Positions 14,615-21,533 of a stretch of DNA of 21,619 nucleotides are shown piece by piece. Numbering within the stretch: position 1 is the stretch's first letter; every line of letters begins with the position of its first letter. The stretch is from JBBDXS01 sp964418365. GTDB lineage: Bacteria > Chloroflexota > Dehalococcoidia > DSTF01 > RBG-16-68-14. The stretch lies in NCBI GenBank assembly GCA_964418365.1, contig CAYQLM010000054.1:1-21619 (forward strand), in the 5' to 3' direction. The notes beneath the pieces were generated by a model. That model worked only from the letters and a program-made list of their open reading frames with translations. It was not told the origin of the DNA and did no database searches. The position numbers and the translations under genes are program-made.

Positions 14615-14626
14615 CAGGAAGGACCT

Positions 14627-14653
14627 TGTCACAAAACCCGCGGTCTTCTCGTC
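14627..14653 (+). promoter_or_regulatory. ECF41-type promoter
   Basis: TGTCACA (14627-14633) and CGTC (14650-14653) are separated by 16 nt. This is the -35/-10 pair I recall as reported for ECF41 sigma factors. It lies 24 bp before the oxidoreductase ATG, and an ECF41 sigma gene follows that gene, so autoregulation is likely. I saw no other TGTCACA in the gaps I checked. Confidence 0.65.
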
Positions 14654-14677
14654 TCCTGTATGAAGAAGGAGGGTGTC

Positions 14678-16009
14678 ATGAACAACGGCACGCACGAACC
14701 CTTAGACAGCGCTCAGGACAGGCACAGCGACGCCATTGTGGTAGGCGGAGGCTTGGCCGGGCTCGCCGCGGCGACGTACATCGCGCGCGCGGGGCGCTCG
14801 GTGACGGCGCTCGAGCGATCGAGCCAACTCGGCGGCCGCGGCATGACGACCGATCTCAGCGGATTCAAGTTCAACCTCGGGCCGCACGCCGTCTATCGCA
14901 AGGGCCCGGGCGCGAAGGTCTATCGGGAGTTGGGCGTCGAGTACGCGGGCGGCGTGCCGTCGAACAATGGGTACGCGATCCGCGACGGTGAGCTGCACTA
15001 CCTCTCGCAGAGCCCCGTCTCCTTCATCACGACGCGTGAGCTGAGCGCGGGAGCGAAGCTCGCCGTCACGCGGCTCCTCGTGCGCATCGCGACGCTTGAT
15101 CCAAAGAAGCTGCGGCAGCTCACGGTGCGCGAATGGCTGGAGCAGATCGTGAAGCAGCCGGAGGCGCGCGAGCTGGCGACGGCGCTGGCGCGCATCGCCA
15201 CGTACGCGAACGACCCCGAGCTCTCCGCAGAGATCGCGGCGATGCAGCTGCAGTACGCGAACCGCGGCGTGCTCTACGTCCACGGCGGATGGCAGGTCCT
15301 CGTCGAAGGGCTGCGCGCAGCGGCCGAGCGCGCGGGCGCGCGCATCGTAATGAACGCCGCCGCCGAGAAGATCGAAGGCGGCGCGGTTCGGCTCAAGGAC
15401 GGTCGATCCCTGACGGCGGACGCGGTGGTGATCGCGGCGAGCCCAAGCACTGTCGCGAGCATGATCGATAGCGCGGCGGCGCGCCAGTGGGCGCGCGACG
15501 CGGTGCCGGTCCGCGCCGCCTGCCTCGACGTTGGGCTGCGGAAGCTACCGCAATCCGACCGCGGCTTCGCTTTCGGGCTTGATGAGCCACTCTACTTCTC
15601 GGTGCACACGCGCGTGGCCAAGCTGGCCCCGCAGAGCGGGGGCGCGACGATCCACGTCGCGAAGTACCTGGCGCCGGACGACCACGACGCGAAGGCGCAC
15701 GAGCGCGAGCTCGAGTCGTGCATGGATCTCGTGCAGCCCGGCTGGCGCGATGAGCTCGCCGAGCGGCGCTTCCTGCCGGACATGAACGTGATCGAGGCGA
15801 CGGTGCACGCCGGCGAGCGCGGACTTGCGGGCCGCCCCGGGCCGGAAGTGCCGGACGCGCCGAACGTCTACGTCGCGGGCGACTGGGTGGGCGCCGAGGG
15901 CTGGCTGTCGGACGCCGCGCTCGCGAGCGCAAAGCGCGCTGCAGAGCTGGTCCTGGCGAAGCCGCGCATCACGGCGGCTCGGGACAAGGCGCCTGCAGGC
16001 GTAGCATAA
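14678..16009 (+). CDS. FAD-dependent oxidoreductase, phytoene desaturase/PPOX-like
   Basis: This 443-residue flavoprotein has an N-terminal dinucleotide-binding motif VVGGGLAGLAAATYIARAG at 21-39 with Glu46 ending the second strand, then LGGRGMTTDLSGFKFNLGPH, and a C-terminal FAD motif NVYVAGDWVGAEGWLSDAALASAKRAAELVL. That is the layout of the amine oxidase/phytoene desaturase/protoporphyrinogen oxidase superfamily; the substrate is not predictable. The ATG at 14678 has a perfect AAGGAGG (14666-14672) five bases before it; the ATG at 14660 would place that sequence inside the gene. Residues 8-14 come from an intergenic-type repeat (14699-14723). An ECF41-type promoter precedes it and an ECF41 sigma gene follows, so it is the probable target of that sigma factor. 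Confidence 0.82.
   Translation: MNNGTHEPLDSAQDRHSDAIVVGGGLAGLAAATYIARAGRSVTALERSSQLGGRGMTTDLSGFKFNLGPHAVYRKGPGAKVYRELGVEYAGGVPSNNGYAIRDGELHYLSQSPVSFITTRELSAGAKLAVTRLLVRIATLDPKKLRQLTVREWLEQIVKQPEARELATALARIATYANDPELSAEIAAMQLQYANRGVLYVHGGWQVLVEGLRAAAERAGARIVMNAAAEKIEGGAVRLKDGRSLTADAVVIAASPSTVASMIDSAAARQWARDAVPVRAACLDVGLRKLPQSDRGFAFGLDEPLYFSVHTRVAKLAPQSGGATIHVAKYLAPDDHDAKAHERELESCMDLVQPGWRDELAERRFLPDMNVIEATVHAGERGLAGRPGPEVPDAPNVYVAGDWVGAEGWLSDAALASAKRAAELVLAKPRITAARDKAPAGVA
14699..14723 (+). repeat. Repeat-like segment inside the oxidoreductase N-terminus
   Basis: CTTAGACAGCGCTCAGGACA with its flanks resembles the CTTCGACA-GCTCAG family seen 200 bp upstream and is translated in frame as PLDSAQDR. 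It lies just before the FAD-binding strand, where added residues could be tolerated. Confidence 0.45.
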
Positions 16010-16027
16010 TGAGGCCGCCGGCCAAAC

Positions 16028-16093
16028 GTAGCCGGGGCTTTCCAGCCTCGGCGCGCACGGCGGCTGGCGGCGAGGCTAGAAAGCCTCGCCTAC
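16028..16093. repeat. Double-hairpin element bounded by GTAG and CTAC
   Basis: GCCGGGGCT (16031-16039) pairs with AGCCTCGGC (16044-16052), with one G-T pair, and GGCGAGGCT (16069-16077) pairs perfectly with AGCCTCGCC (16082-16090). The element starts GTAG and ends CTAC. It fills most of the gap between the oxidoreductase and the sigma gene. The elements at 18721 and 18907 have the same plan with different stem sequences. Confidence 0.65.
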
Positions 16094-16104
16094 GGTGAGA
16101 TGAA

Positions 16105-16998
16105 GTGGATGCGTCAAGACCTATGGACCGCGTCGCGACGTTCAGCGAGCAGCGCCCCCTCCTCTTCTCCATCGCGTACCGGATGCTGGGCAGCGTGATG
16201 GACGCGGAGGACATGGTGCAGGAGACGTTCCTGCGCTGGCAGGACGCTCCCGTCGACGACGTGCGCGCGCCGAAGCCCTACCTTTCGACCGTGATCACGC
16301 GGCTCTGCATCGACCAGCTCCGCTCGGCGAAGAAGACGCGCGAGCAGTACATCGGCCCCTGGCTGCCGGAGCCGATCGTGACGGAGCAGACGGCGGAGGT
16401 CGACGAACATCTCGCGCTGGCCGACTCACTTTCGATGGCCTTCCTGGTGCTGCTCGAACGGCTGTCGCCGGTCGAACGCGCGGCATTTCTGCTCCACGAG
16501 GTGTTCGATTACGAGTATCCGGAGATCGCGCGCGTCATCGACAAGAACGAGGCGAACTGCCGCCAGCTGGTGCACCGCGCGCGCCAGCACGTCACGGCGG
16601 GAGGCCGGCGTTTCGAGCCGTCGCCGGAACAGCTCGAGCAGATCACGCGGCGCTTCATCGCGGCGTCAGCCAACGGCGACATGGAAGGGCTGATCGAGCT
16701 GCTGTCGGACGATGTGATGCTCTGGTCCGACGGCGGCGGCGTGGTACCCGCGGCGATCAACCCGATCCGCGGGCCCGAGAAGATCGCGCGCTTTTTCATC
16801 GGCCTGGCGAAGCGCATGCCGCCGAACACGTCGTTCCGCGTTGCGCGCGTGAACGGCGCGCCGGGCTTCGTGAGCTACATCGACGGCGTGGTGTACTTCG
16901 TCGCCGAAGTGAGCTTCTCGGACGGACGCGTCGCGAGCTTCCGCATCGTACGCAACCCTGAGAAGCTGCGCCACGTGCCGGCCCAAATGTCATCCTGA
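16105..16998 (+). CDS. ECF41-family sigma factor with C-terminal SnoaL-like domain
   Basis: This 297-residue protein has sigma region 2 at about 15-80 (RPLLFSIAYRMLGSVMDAED, YLSTVITRLCIDQLRSAKKTRE), sigma region 4 at about 112-165 (LSPVERAAFLLHEVFDYEYP, EANCRQLVHRAR) and a SnoaL/NTF2-like domain at about 175-295. The ECF41 signature words are present: WLPEP (86-90), DGGG (209-212) and NPEKL (284-288). In this group the fused domain, rather than a separate anti-sigma factor, controls activity. It starts with GTG at 16105, with GGTGAG five bases upstream; ATG at 16123 is the alternative. It follows an FAD oxidoreductase, the type of neighbour expected for ECF41, and that gene carries an ECF41-type promoter. 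The last codons lie in a TGTCATCCTGAG repeat. Confidence 0.92.
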   Translation: MDASRPMDRVATFSEQRPLLFSIAYRMLGSVMDAEDMVQETFLRWQDAPVDDVRAPKPYLSTVITRLCIDQLRSAKKTREQYIGPWLPEPIVTEQTAEVDEHLALADSLSMAFLVLLERLSPVERAAFLLHEVFDYEYPEIARVIDKNEANCRQLVHRARQHVTAGGRRFEPSPEQLEQITRRFIAASANGDMEGLIELLSDDVMLWSDGGGVVPAAINPIRGPEKIARFFIGLAKRMPPNTSFRVARVNGAPGFVSYIDGVVYFVAEVSFSDGRVASFRIVRNPEKLRHVPAQMSS

Positions 16999-17050
16999 GG
17001 CGAGAGGGGCGGGGAAGGAGAAGGGCGGCAGCGGGGTGGAGGCCGAAGGA
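16988..17050. repeat. Degenerate TGTCATCCTGAG repeat with G-rich insert
   Basis: TGTCATCCTGAG (16988-16999) covers the last two sense codons and the TGA of the sigma gene; CCGAAGGA (17043-17050) looks like the opposite arm. Between them is a G-rich, T-poor stretch of about 40 nt instead of a short loop. Confidence 0.4.
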
Positions 17051-17121
17051 ACTTGCGTCTCGACTCCTACAACCAGTGGCTAGCGTAATTCTCCAACACA
17101 CCTGTTACAGTGCGTAGCAAT

Positions 17122-17916
17122 ATGTCGCTGCGTATTACTCAGGTCGATGCCTTCACTGACACGCCGTTCGCCGGCAACCCGGCGGCCGTGTGCCTGCTGC
17201 CCGCGCCCCGCGACGAGACGTGGATGCAGCACGTCGCGCGGGAGATGAACCTCTCCGAGACAGCGTTCCTCGTCCGGCGCGACGACGGCAGCTACGACCT
17301 GCGCTGGTTCACCCCGACTGCCGAGGTCGATCTCTGCGGCCACGCCACCGTGGCGAGCGCGCACGTGCTCTGGCAGGACGGCCATCTGCCGCCCGCCGAG
17401 ACGGCGCGCTTTCACTCGAAGAGCGGTCTCCTGACGGCGACGCGCGACGGCGACTGGATCGAGCTGGACTTCCCCGCGACCCCTGCGGAGCCAACGGACG
17501 CCCCGCCGGGACTGATCGAGGCGCTCGGGGCGTCGGCGAGCTACTGCGGCAAGACACGCTTCGACTACTTCGTGGAGCTCGAGTCGGAGGAAGCGCTGCG
17601 GGCGCTCGCGCCGAACTTCTCATTGCTCAAGACGCTCCCCGTGCGCGGGGCGATTGTGACGAGCCGCGCGGCGACGGACGGCTTCGACTACGTGTGCCGC
17701 TTCTTCGCGCCCGGCTGGGGTGTAGACGAAGACCCGGTGACGGGATCGGCGCAGAGCGCGCTCGGCCCGTACTGGCAATCGAAGCTCAACAAGGACGAGC
17801 TGCTCGGCTACCAGGCCTCGCCGCGCGGCGGCATCGTGCGTGTGCGCCCTCGCGGCGAGCGCGTGCGCATCGCCGGCAAAGCGGTAACGACGCTCGTAGG
17901 AGAGCTCCTCCACTAG
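17122..17916 (+). CDS. PhzF-family epimerase/isomerase-like protein
   Basis: This 264-residue protein has the PhzF (diaminopimelate epimerase-like) signatures: QVDAFTDTPFAGNPAAVCLL at 7-26, the catalytic Glu46 in LSETAF, RWFTPTAEVDLCGHATVASA at 61-80 with Gly73-His74, and EDPVTGSAQSALGPYW in the second half. Family members catalyse isomerisations; PhzF itself acts in phenazine synthesis, but most homologues, as here, have no phenazine genes around them. The ATG at 17122 is chosen over a GTG four codons upstream because MSLRITQVDAF is the usual start. No Shine-Dalgarno sequence is seen; TACAGT (17106-17111) ten bases upstream might be a -10 for a near-leaderless transcript. An alpha/beta hydrolase starts 5 bp after the stop. 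Confidence 0.92.
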   Translation: MSLRITQVDAFTDTPFAGNPAAVCLLPAPRDETWMQHVAREMNLSETAFLVRRDDGSYDLRWFTPTAEVDLCGHATVASAHVLWQDGHLPPAETARFHSKSGLLTATRDGDWIELDFPATPAEPTDAPPGLIEALGASASYCGKTRFDYFVELESEEALRALAPNFSLLKTLPVRGAIVTSRAATDGFDYVCRFFAPGWGVDEDPVTGSAQSALGPYWQSKLNKDELLGYQASPRGGIVRVRPRGERVRIAGKAVTTLVGELLH

Positions 17917-17921
17917 CAGAC

Positions 17922-18665
17922 ATGACCGCGGTCACCATCGTGCTCCCCGACGAGCCGCCAGCTCGCCCGCCGATCGTCCTCGTGCACGGCGCCGCGAACT
18001 CCGCCGTTGTGTGGACGCTCTGGCAGCGCGATCTGGCGCAGCGCGGCTGGGCGTCGAACGCGGTCGACCTGCGCGGCCATGACAAGAGCAAGCCGGTCGA
18101 TCTGGCGCAGACGCCCATGGCCGACTACGCGGACGACGTCCGGGCAGCGATCAGACAGCTCGAGGAGCGCCCCATCGTAATCGGCTGGAGCATGGGCGGA
18201 CTGGTCGCGCTCATGGTCGCCGCGACAGGCGCCGCCTCCGCGTGCGTCGCGCTGGCGCCGAGCATGCCTTCTCGTGAACGCGACCGTGCGGTGCCGCTCC
18301 GTCCCGGCGTGTTCGGTCCGGAGTTCTACGGCATCACGAGCGACGATCCCGACGAGCAACCTGCCATGCCCGATCTCGACCGCGAGGAGCGCGCGATCGC
18401 GCTCTCATCGCTCGGGCCGGAATCACAGCTGGCGCGGGACGACCGCAAGGCCGGCATCGTTGTCGAATCGATGCCCTGTCCACTGCTGATCGTCACCGGC
18501 GCAGAAGATCGCCTGTGGCCGCGTCGCAAGTACGACGGGCTGTGGTTGCCCGCTGAGCACATTGACATCGATGGAGCATCGCACTGGGGGCTTGTGCTCA
18601 GCGGTCGCGCGCTGGCGACGGCGGTGCCGGCCGTAACGCGCTGGTTGGACGCAAGTCTCGCCTGA
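17922..18665 (+). CDS. Alpha/beta hydrolase
   Basis: This 247-residue single-domain hydrolase has a full catalytic set: oxyanion HGAANS at 22-27, nucleophile Ser90 in GWSMGG, acid Asp196 in GAEDRLWP and His221 in GASHWG. The DLRGHDKS stretch at 49-56 is typical of the esterase/lactonase branch. The substrate is unknown. It begins 5 bp after the PhzF gene and is probably translated from the same mRNA; the nearest purine-rich sequence, GGAGAG at 17899-17904, is 17 bases from the ATG and thus poor. Its intact triad contrasts with the degraded hydrolase half of the cyclase fusion at 223-1578. Confidence 0.88.
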   Translation: MTAVTIVLPDEPPARPPIVLVHGAANSAVVWTLWQRDLAQRGWASNAVDLRGHDKSKPVDLAQTPMADYADDVRAAIRQLEERPIVIGWSMGGLVALMVAATGAASACVALAPSMPSRERDRAVPLRPGVFGPEFYGITSDDPDEQPAMPDLDREERAIALSSLGPESQLARDDRKAGIVVESMPCPLLIVTGAEDRLWPRRKYDGLWLPAEHIDIDGASHWGLVLSGRALATAVPAVTRWLDASLA

Positions 18666-18720
18666 CGTAGCGTGGCGGGCGGCCAAAAAGGGTCAGGCTC
18701 TTCGCGGAACTTCCAGCCAC

Positions 18721-18797
18721 GTAGGGGAGGTCTTTAGACCTCCCGCGAGGCTGTGTCCTAAGCCCACGCTGCGGGCGGCCATGAAGGCCGCCCCTAC
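18721..18797. repeat. Double-hairpin GTAG/CTAC element, copy 1
   Basis: GGGAGGTCT pairs with AGACCTCCC (18725-18744) and GGGCGGCC with GGCCGCCC (18773-18793); the ends are GTAG and CTAC. It is repeated 186 bp to the right with one difference in 77 positions. The 320-bp gap between the hydrolase and hemL is filled by these two copies, the hairpin at 18876-18897 and a hemL remnant; 18666-18720 shows nothing clear. Confidence 0.85.
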
Positions 18798-18863
18798 ATT
18801 TGCGTTTGAAGATCGCCGAACGCTGCCTCCGCGACCTCCAGCGTCTGGGCTGATGCCGCGGTC
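18794..18863 (-). pseudogene. Decayed copy of the hemL 3' end
   Basis: Read leftward from 18847, this gives QTLEVAEAAFGDLQTQM and a stop, against QTLEAAEAAFGELRT and a stop at the true hemL end. The next bases upstream (to 18863) match DRDIT of HemL apart from one extra base that breaks the frame; similarity then stops abruptly. Over 50 aligned bases 39 agree, while the element next to it is almost identical to its copy. Confidence 0.65.
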
Positions 18864-18875
18864 ATTCTTCCGTAT

Positions 18876-18897
18876 GGGCCGAGCTGAAGCTCGGCCC
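18876..18897. repeat. Ten-bp hairpin between the two copies
   Basis: GGGCCGAGCT (18876-18885) pairs perfectly with AGCTCGGCCC (18888-18897) across a two-base GA gap. It is the kind of stem used in the GTAG/CTAC elements but lacks a partner hairpin. Confidence 0.6.
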
Positions 18898-18906
18898 GAC
18901 AAACAT

Positions 18907-18983
18907 GTAGGGGAGGTCTTTAGACCTCCCGCGAGGCTGTGTCCTAAGCCCACGCTGCGGGCGGCCATGAAGGCCGCCTCTAC
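18907..18983. repeat. Double-hairpin GTAG/CTAC element, copy 2
   Basis: Same sequence as 18721-18797 with one change. Its CTAC end (18980-18983) lies two bases beyond the hemL stop codon, so its stems might also serve as the transcript end of hemL. Confidence 0.85.
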
Positions 18984-18985
18984 GT

Positions 18986-20281
18986 CTACGTTCGGAGCTC
19001 TCCGAATGCGGCCTCCGCAGCCTCCAGCGTCTGCGTGATATCGCGGTCGAGGTGCGCCAGCGAGAGCATGCACGCCTCGAACTGCGACGGCGGGAAGTAC
19101 ACGCCGCGATCGAGCAGCGCGCGGAAGAATCGCGCATAGCGATCGGTGTCGGAGCGCTTGGCGGAGGCGTAGTCGGTAACTGGCGCATCGGTGAAGAAGA
19201 GCGTGAACATCGACCCAACGCGATTGAGCTGCACGTCGATCTCCGCGCGCGTCGCGAGCGCGAGCAGCCCTTCGGTGAGCTGCCTCGCCAGGTCATCGAG
19301 CACGAGATAGGGCGCGTCGCCGTGGAGCGTGCGGAGCGTGATGATGCCGGCGGCCATCGCGAGCGGGTTGCCGGAGAGCGTGCCCGCCTGGTAGACAGGG
19401 CCCAGCGGCGCCACCTGCTCCATGATCTCGCGCCGGCCGCCGTACGCGCCCACGGGCAGCCCGCCGCCGATCACTTTGCCTAAACACGTCAGGTCCGGCT
19501 CGATGCCAAAGCGCGCCTGCGCGCCGCCGACGCCGAGCCGAAAGCCGGTCACCACCTCGTCGAAGACGAGCAGCGCGCCCGCGTCGCGCGTGATCTCGCG
19601 CAGCGATTCGAGAAAGCCATCGGCGGGCGGGACGACGCCCATGTTCGCCGCGACGGGCTCGACGATCACGCAGGCGACCTCGTCCGCGTAGCGTTCGAAG
19701 AGCGCGCGCACAGCCTCGGCGTCGTTGTACGGCGCGATGAGCGTTTGCTCGGCGAAGGCCTTCGGCACGCCGGGGCTGTCCGGCAGGCCGAGCGTCACGA
19801 CGCCGGAGCCGGCCTTCACGAGCAGGCCGTCGGCGTGGCCGTGGTAGCCGCCCTCGAACTTCACGATCTTGTCGCGGCCGGTGTACGCGCGCGCGAGGCG
19901 GAGCGCCGACATCGTCGCTTCCGTGCCGGAGTTGACGAAACGCACCATATCGATCGACGGCACGGCGTCGATGACGAGACGCGCGAGCTCCGGCTCGAGC
20001 TCGGTCGGCGCGCCGAACGTCGTGCCGCGCTCGGCCGCGCGCTGGATGATCTCGACGATCGACGGGTGCGCGTGGCCGAGAATGAGCGGCCCCCACGAGA
20101 GGACGTAATCGATGTACTCGTTGCCGTCCACATCCCAGAAGCGCGGCCCGCGCCCGTACGCGATGACGACGGGCTCGCCGCCGACGGCGCGGAAGGCGCG
20201 CACGGGGCTGTTCACGCCGCCCGGCATGAGCTGCTGCGACGCCTCGAAGATCTTGCGCGAGCGTTCGTGGTTAGCAGGCAT
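18986..20281 (-). CDS. hemL: Glutamate-1-semialdehyde 2,1-aminomutase
   Basis: This 431-residue PLP enzyme converts glutamate-1-semialdehyde to 5-aminolevulinate, the C5 entry to tetrapyrroles. Visible features are LMPGGVNSPVRAFRAVGG at 18-35, FVNSGTEATMSALRLAR at 115-131, the KFEGGYHGHADGLLVKAGSG segment at 141-160, the cofactor acid region VFDEVVTGFR at 239-248 and the PLP Lys269 in LTCLGKVIGGGLPVGAYGG. The GTLSGNPLAMAAG motif follows. The ATG at 20281 gives the usual MPANHERS start and full family length; longer in-frame starts would run into the HAD gene. There is no clear Shine-Dalgarno sequence. It follows the HAD hydrolase by 58 bp on the same strand. A second, broken copy of its 3' end is at 18794-18863. 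Confidence 0.96.
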   Translation of the reverse strand: MPANHERSRKIFEASQQLMPGGVNSPVRAFRAVGGEPVVIAYGRGPRFWDVDGNEYIDYVLSWGPLILGHAHPSIVEIIQRAAERGTTFGAPTELEPELARLVIDAVPSIDMVRFVNSGTEATMSALRLARAYTGRDKIVKFEGGYHGHADGLLVKAGSGVVTLGLPDSPGVPKAFAEQTLIAPYNDAEAVRALFERYADEVACVIVEPVAANMGVVPPADGFLESLREITRDAGALLVFDEVVTGFRLGVGGAQARFGIEPDLTCLGKVIGGGLPVGAYGGRREIMEQVAPLGPVYQAGTLSGNPLAMAAGIITLRTLHGDAPYLVLDDLARQLTEGLLALATRAEIDVQLNRVGSMFTLFFTDAPVTDYASAKRSDTDRYARFFRALLDRGVYFPPSQFEACMLSLAHLDRDITQTLEAAEAAFGELRT

Positions 20282-20339
20282 GGTGAGGACAGGGTGACAT
20301 AGATGGCGAACGAGGAGCGAGTGCGATCCTGCGCAAACG

Positions 20340-21074
20340 TTATGGCAGCAGACCCGGCAGTTCTGTGAGCGAGCGGATCTGCGCCTCCGGCGGCTCGATA
20401 TCTTCCGGCCAGCGGACGCCGTGGCGGTTGATCCAGACCGCGCGCAGACCCGCGTTGCGCGCTCCGGCAACGTCGGCCCACGGAATGTCACCAATGTAGA
20501 CAGCTTCCGACGGAGTCACGCCCAGACGACCGCACACCTCTCGGAACAGCGAGATGTGCGGCTTGTAGGCACCTACCTCCTCGGAGGTGACGACGGCATC
20601 CAGGACTAGGCCATGGCGAGCAATGCCTGGCTGAAGGAAATCGGTGTCTGCATCCGAGAGGACTGCCAGCCGGTAACGGCCGCGAAGGAGTCCGACCACA
20701 GGAAGCGCATCCGGGTACAAGACGGCATCCGCGTGCGCCGACCTGTAAGCTTCAACACCGAGTTCCGGCGGCGCATCGACGGCCCAATGGCGGAACAGCT
20801 CGTCGAAGCGGTGCTGCCACACCTCTCGGAAGGAGATAAAGGGCGGTCGCTCGCCGTCGAGGGGCGGGCGATCGTGGCTGCGCAAGCGGAGCGCGGTGTC
20901 ACGCGTCGTGCGTTCACGCCAGTGGCGGTACGCCTCGCCAGGGGGCAGCTCGACGCCGAGGCGCAGGGCAAGCTCGTCGAACACGCGCTCGCGCGACGCG
21001 GCCGGAAGCAGCGCGAGCGTTTCGTAGTAGTCGAAGATGACGGCAGAGACCAGTGACATCTTCAACGACGGCAT
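20340..21074 (-). CDS. HAD-superfamily hydrolase
   Basis: This 244-residue protein has the HAD motifs in order: nucleophile Asp15 in FDYYETL, Ser140 in LSDAD, Lys171 in GAYKPH and GDIPWADVAGA with Asp196 and Asp201. The residue two after the nucleophile is Tyr17 rather than the acid Asp of phosphatases, as in 2-haloacid dehalogenases (D-x-Y-G-T-L). It could therefore be dehalogenase-like or a phosphatase with an altered acid-base; the sequence does not decide. Either the ATG at 21074 or the ATG five codons in (21059) could be the start; neither has a good ribosome binding site. It lies between hemL and the GxxExxY cassette, all on the minus strand. Confidence 0.85.
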   Translation of the reverse strand: MPSLKMSLVSAVIFDYYETLALLPAASRERVFDELALRLGVELPPGEAYRHWRERTTRDTALRLRSHDRPPLDGERPPFISFREVWQHRFDELFRHWAVDAPPELGVEAYRSAHADAVLYPDALPVVGLLRGRYRLAVLSDADTDFLQPGIARHGLVLDAVVTSEEVGAYKPHISLFREVCGRLGVTPSEAVYIGDIPWADVAGARNAGLRAVWINRHGVRWPEDIEPPEAQIRSLTELPGLLP

Positions 21075-21097
21075 CTACGGAGTCAGTTCAGAATTTG

Positions 21098-21130
21098 GCC
21101 ACAGATGAGCGCAGATTGGCACAGAATTGG
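21098..21130. repeat. CACAGAT repeats, left end of cassette
   Basis: CACAGAT, GCAGAT and CACAGAAT words follow one another at about ten-base intervals (21100-21127), one helical turn apart, which suggests binding sites for a protein on one face of the DNA. Confidence 0.6.
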
Positions 21131-21526
21131 CTAGAAGATCAGGCGTTTTACATCGACTCGCCGTGGTCCGAAGTTGAGAAGTAGCCCTACCTTCGTTCCG
21201 GTGGCTTTCAAGTAGTGTAACAGTTGAGCCTGATGGACACCGTTGATTGCCTGGACCGCCTTTATCTCGCATATCACGGTGCCATCGACGAAGATATCCG
21301 CGTAGTACATGCCGACGACTTGGTCCTTATACCGAACTGCTATCTCGGACTCTACGATGGCAAGAAGGCCTCGGGCCCTAAGTGCCAGCATGAGAGCGTT
21401 TTGGTAGACCTTCTCTAGGAATCCTCCACCTAGTTCTCGATAGACTTCGTAAGCTGCGGCGATGATTTGTCCAGTCAGCTCTTGATGTGGGTATTCGGCG
21501 ATCTGCTGGCCTGGAACCGTACTCAC
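21131..21526 (-). CDS. GxxExxY-family protein (PD-(D/E)XK nuclease fold)
   Basis: This 131-residue protein carries the GxxExxY motif as GGGFLEKVY at 33-41 (Gly35, Glu38, Tyr41) and PD-(D/E)XK-like residues Asp77, Glu87 and Lys89 in YADIFVDGTVICEIKAV, followed by QAQLLHYLKATG at 99-110. It is full length for the family, whose function is not established; nuclease activity is inferred from the fold. It starts with GTG at 21526, with GGAG five bases upstream inside the cassette repeat. It is alone in a repeat-bounded cassette between a HAD hydrolase and an unidentified gene, same direction as both. Confidence 0.87.
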   Translation of the reverse strand: MSTVPGQQIAEYPHQELTGQIIAAAYEVYRELGGGFLEKVYQNALMLALRARGLLAIVESEIAVRYKDQVVGMYYADIFVDGTVICEIKAVQAINGVHQAQLLHYLKATGTKVGLLLNFGPRRVDVKRLIF

Positions 21527-21533
21527 TGATTCT

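Noticed and set aside
17190..17920. Long second reading frame running through the PhzF gene and continuing into the hydrolase
   Set aside because: Its translation is Arg/Ala-rich low-complexity sequence typical of an unused frame in GC-rich DNA; only the part from 17922 has family motifs.
18666..18985. CRISPR-like array between the hydrolase and hemL
   Set aside because: There are only two repeat copies, they are 77 nt long and self-complementary, and the material between them includes hemL-derived sequence, not a spacer; no cas genes are present.
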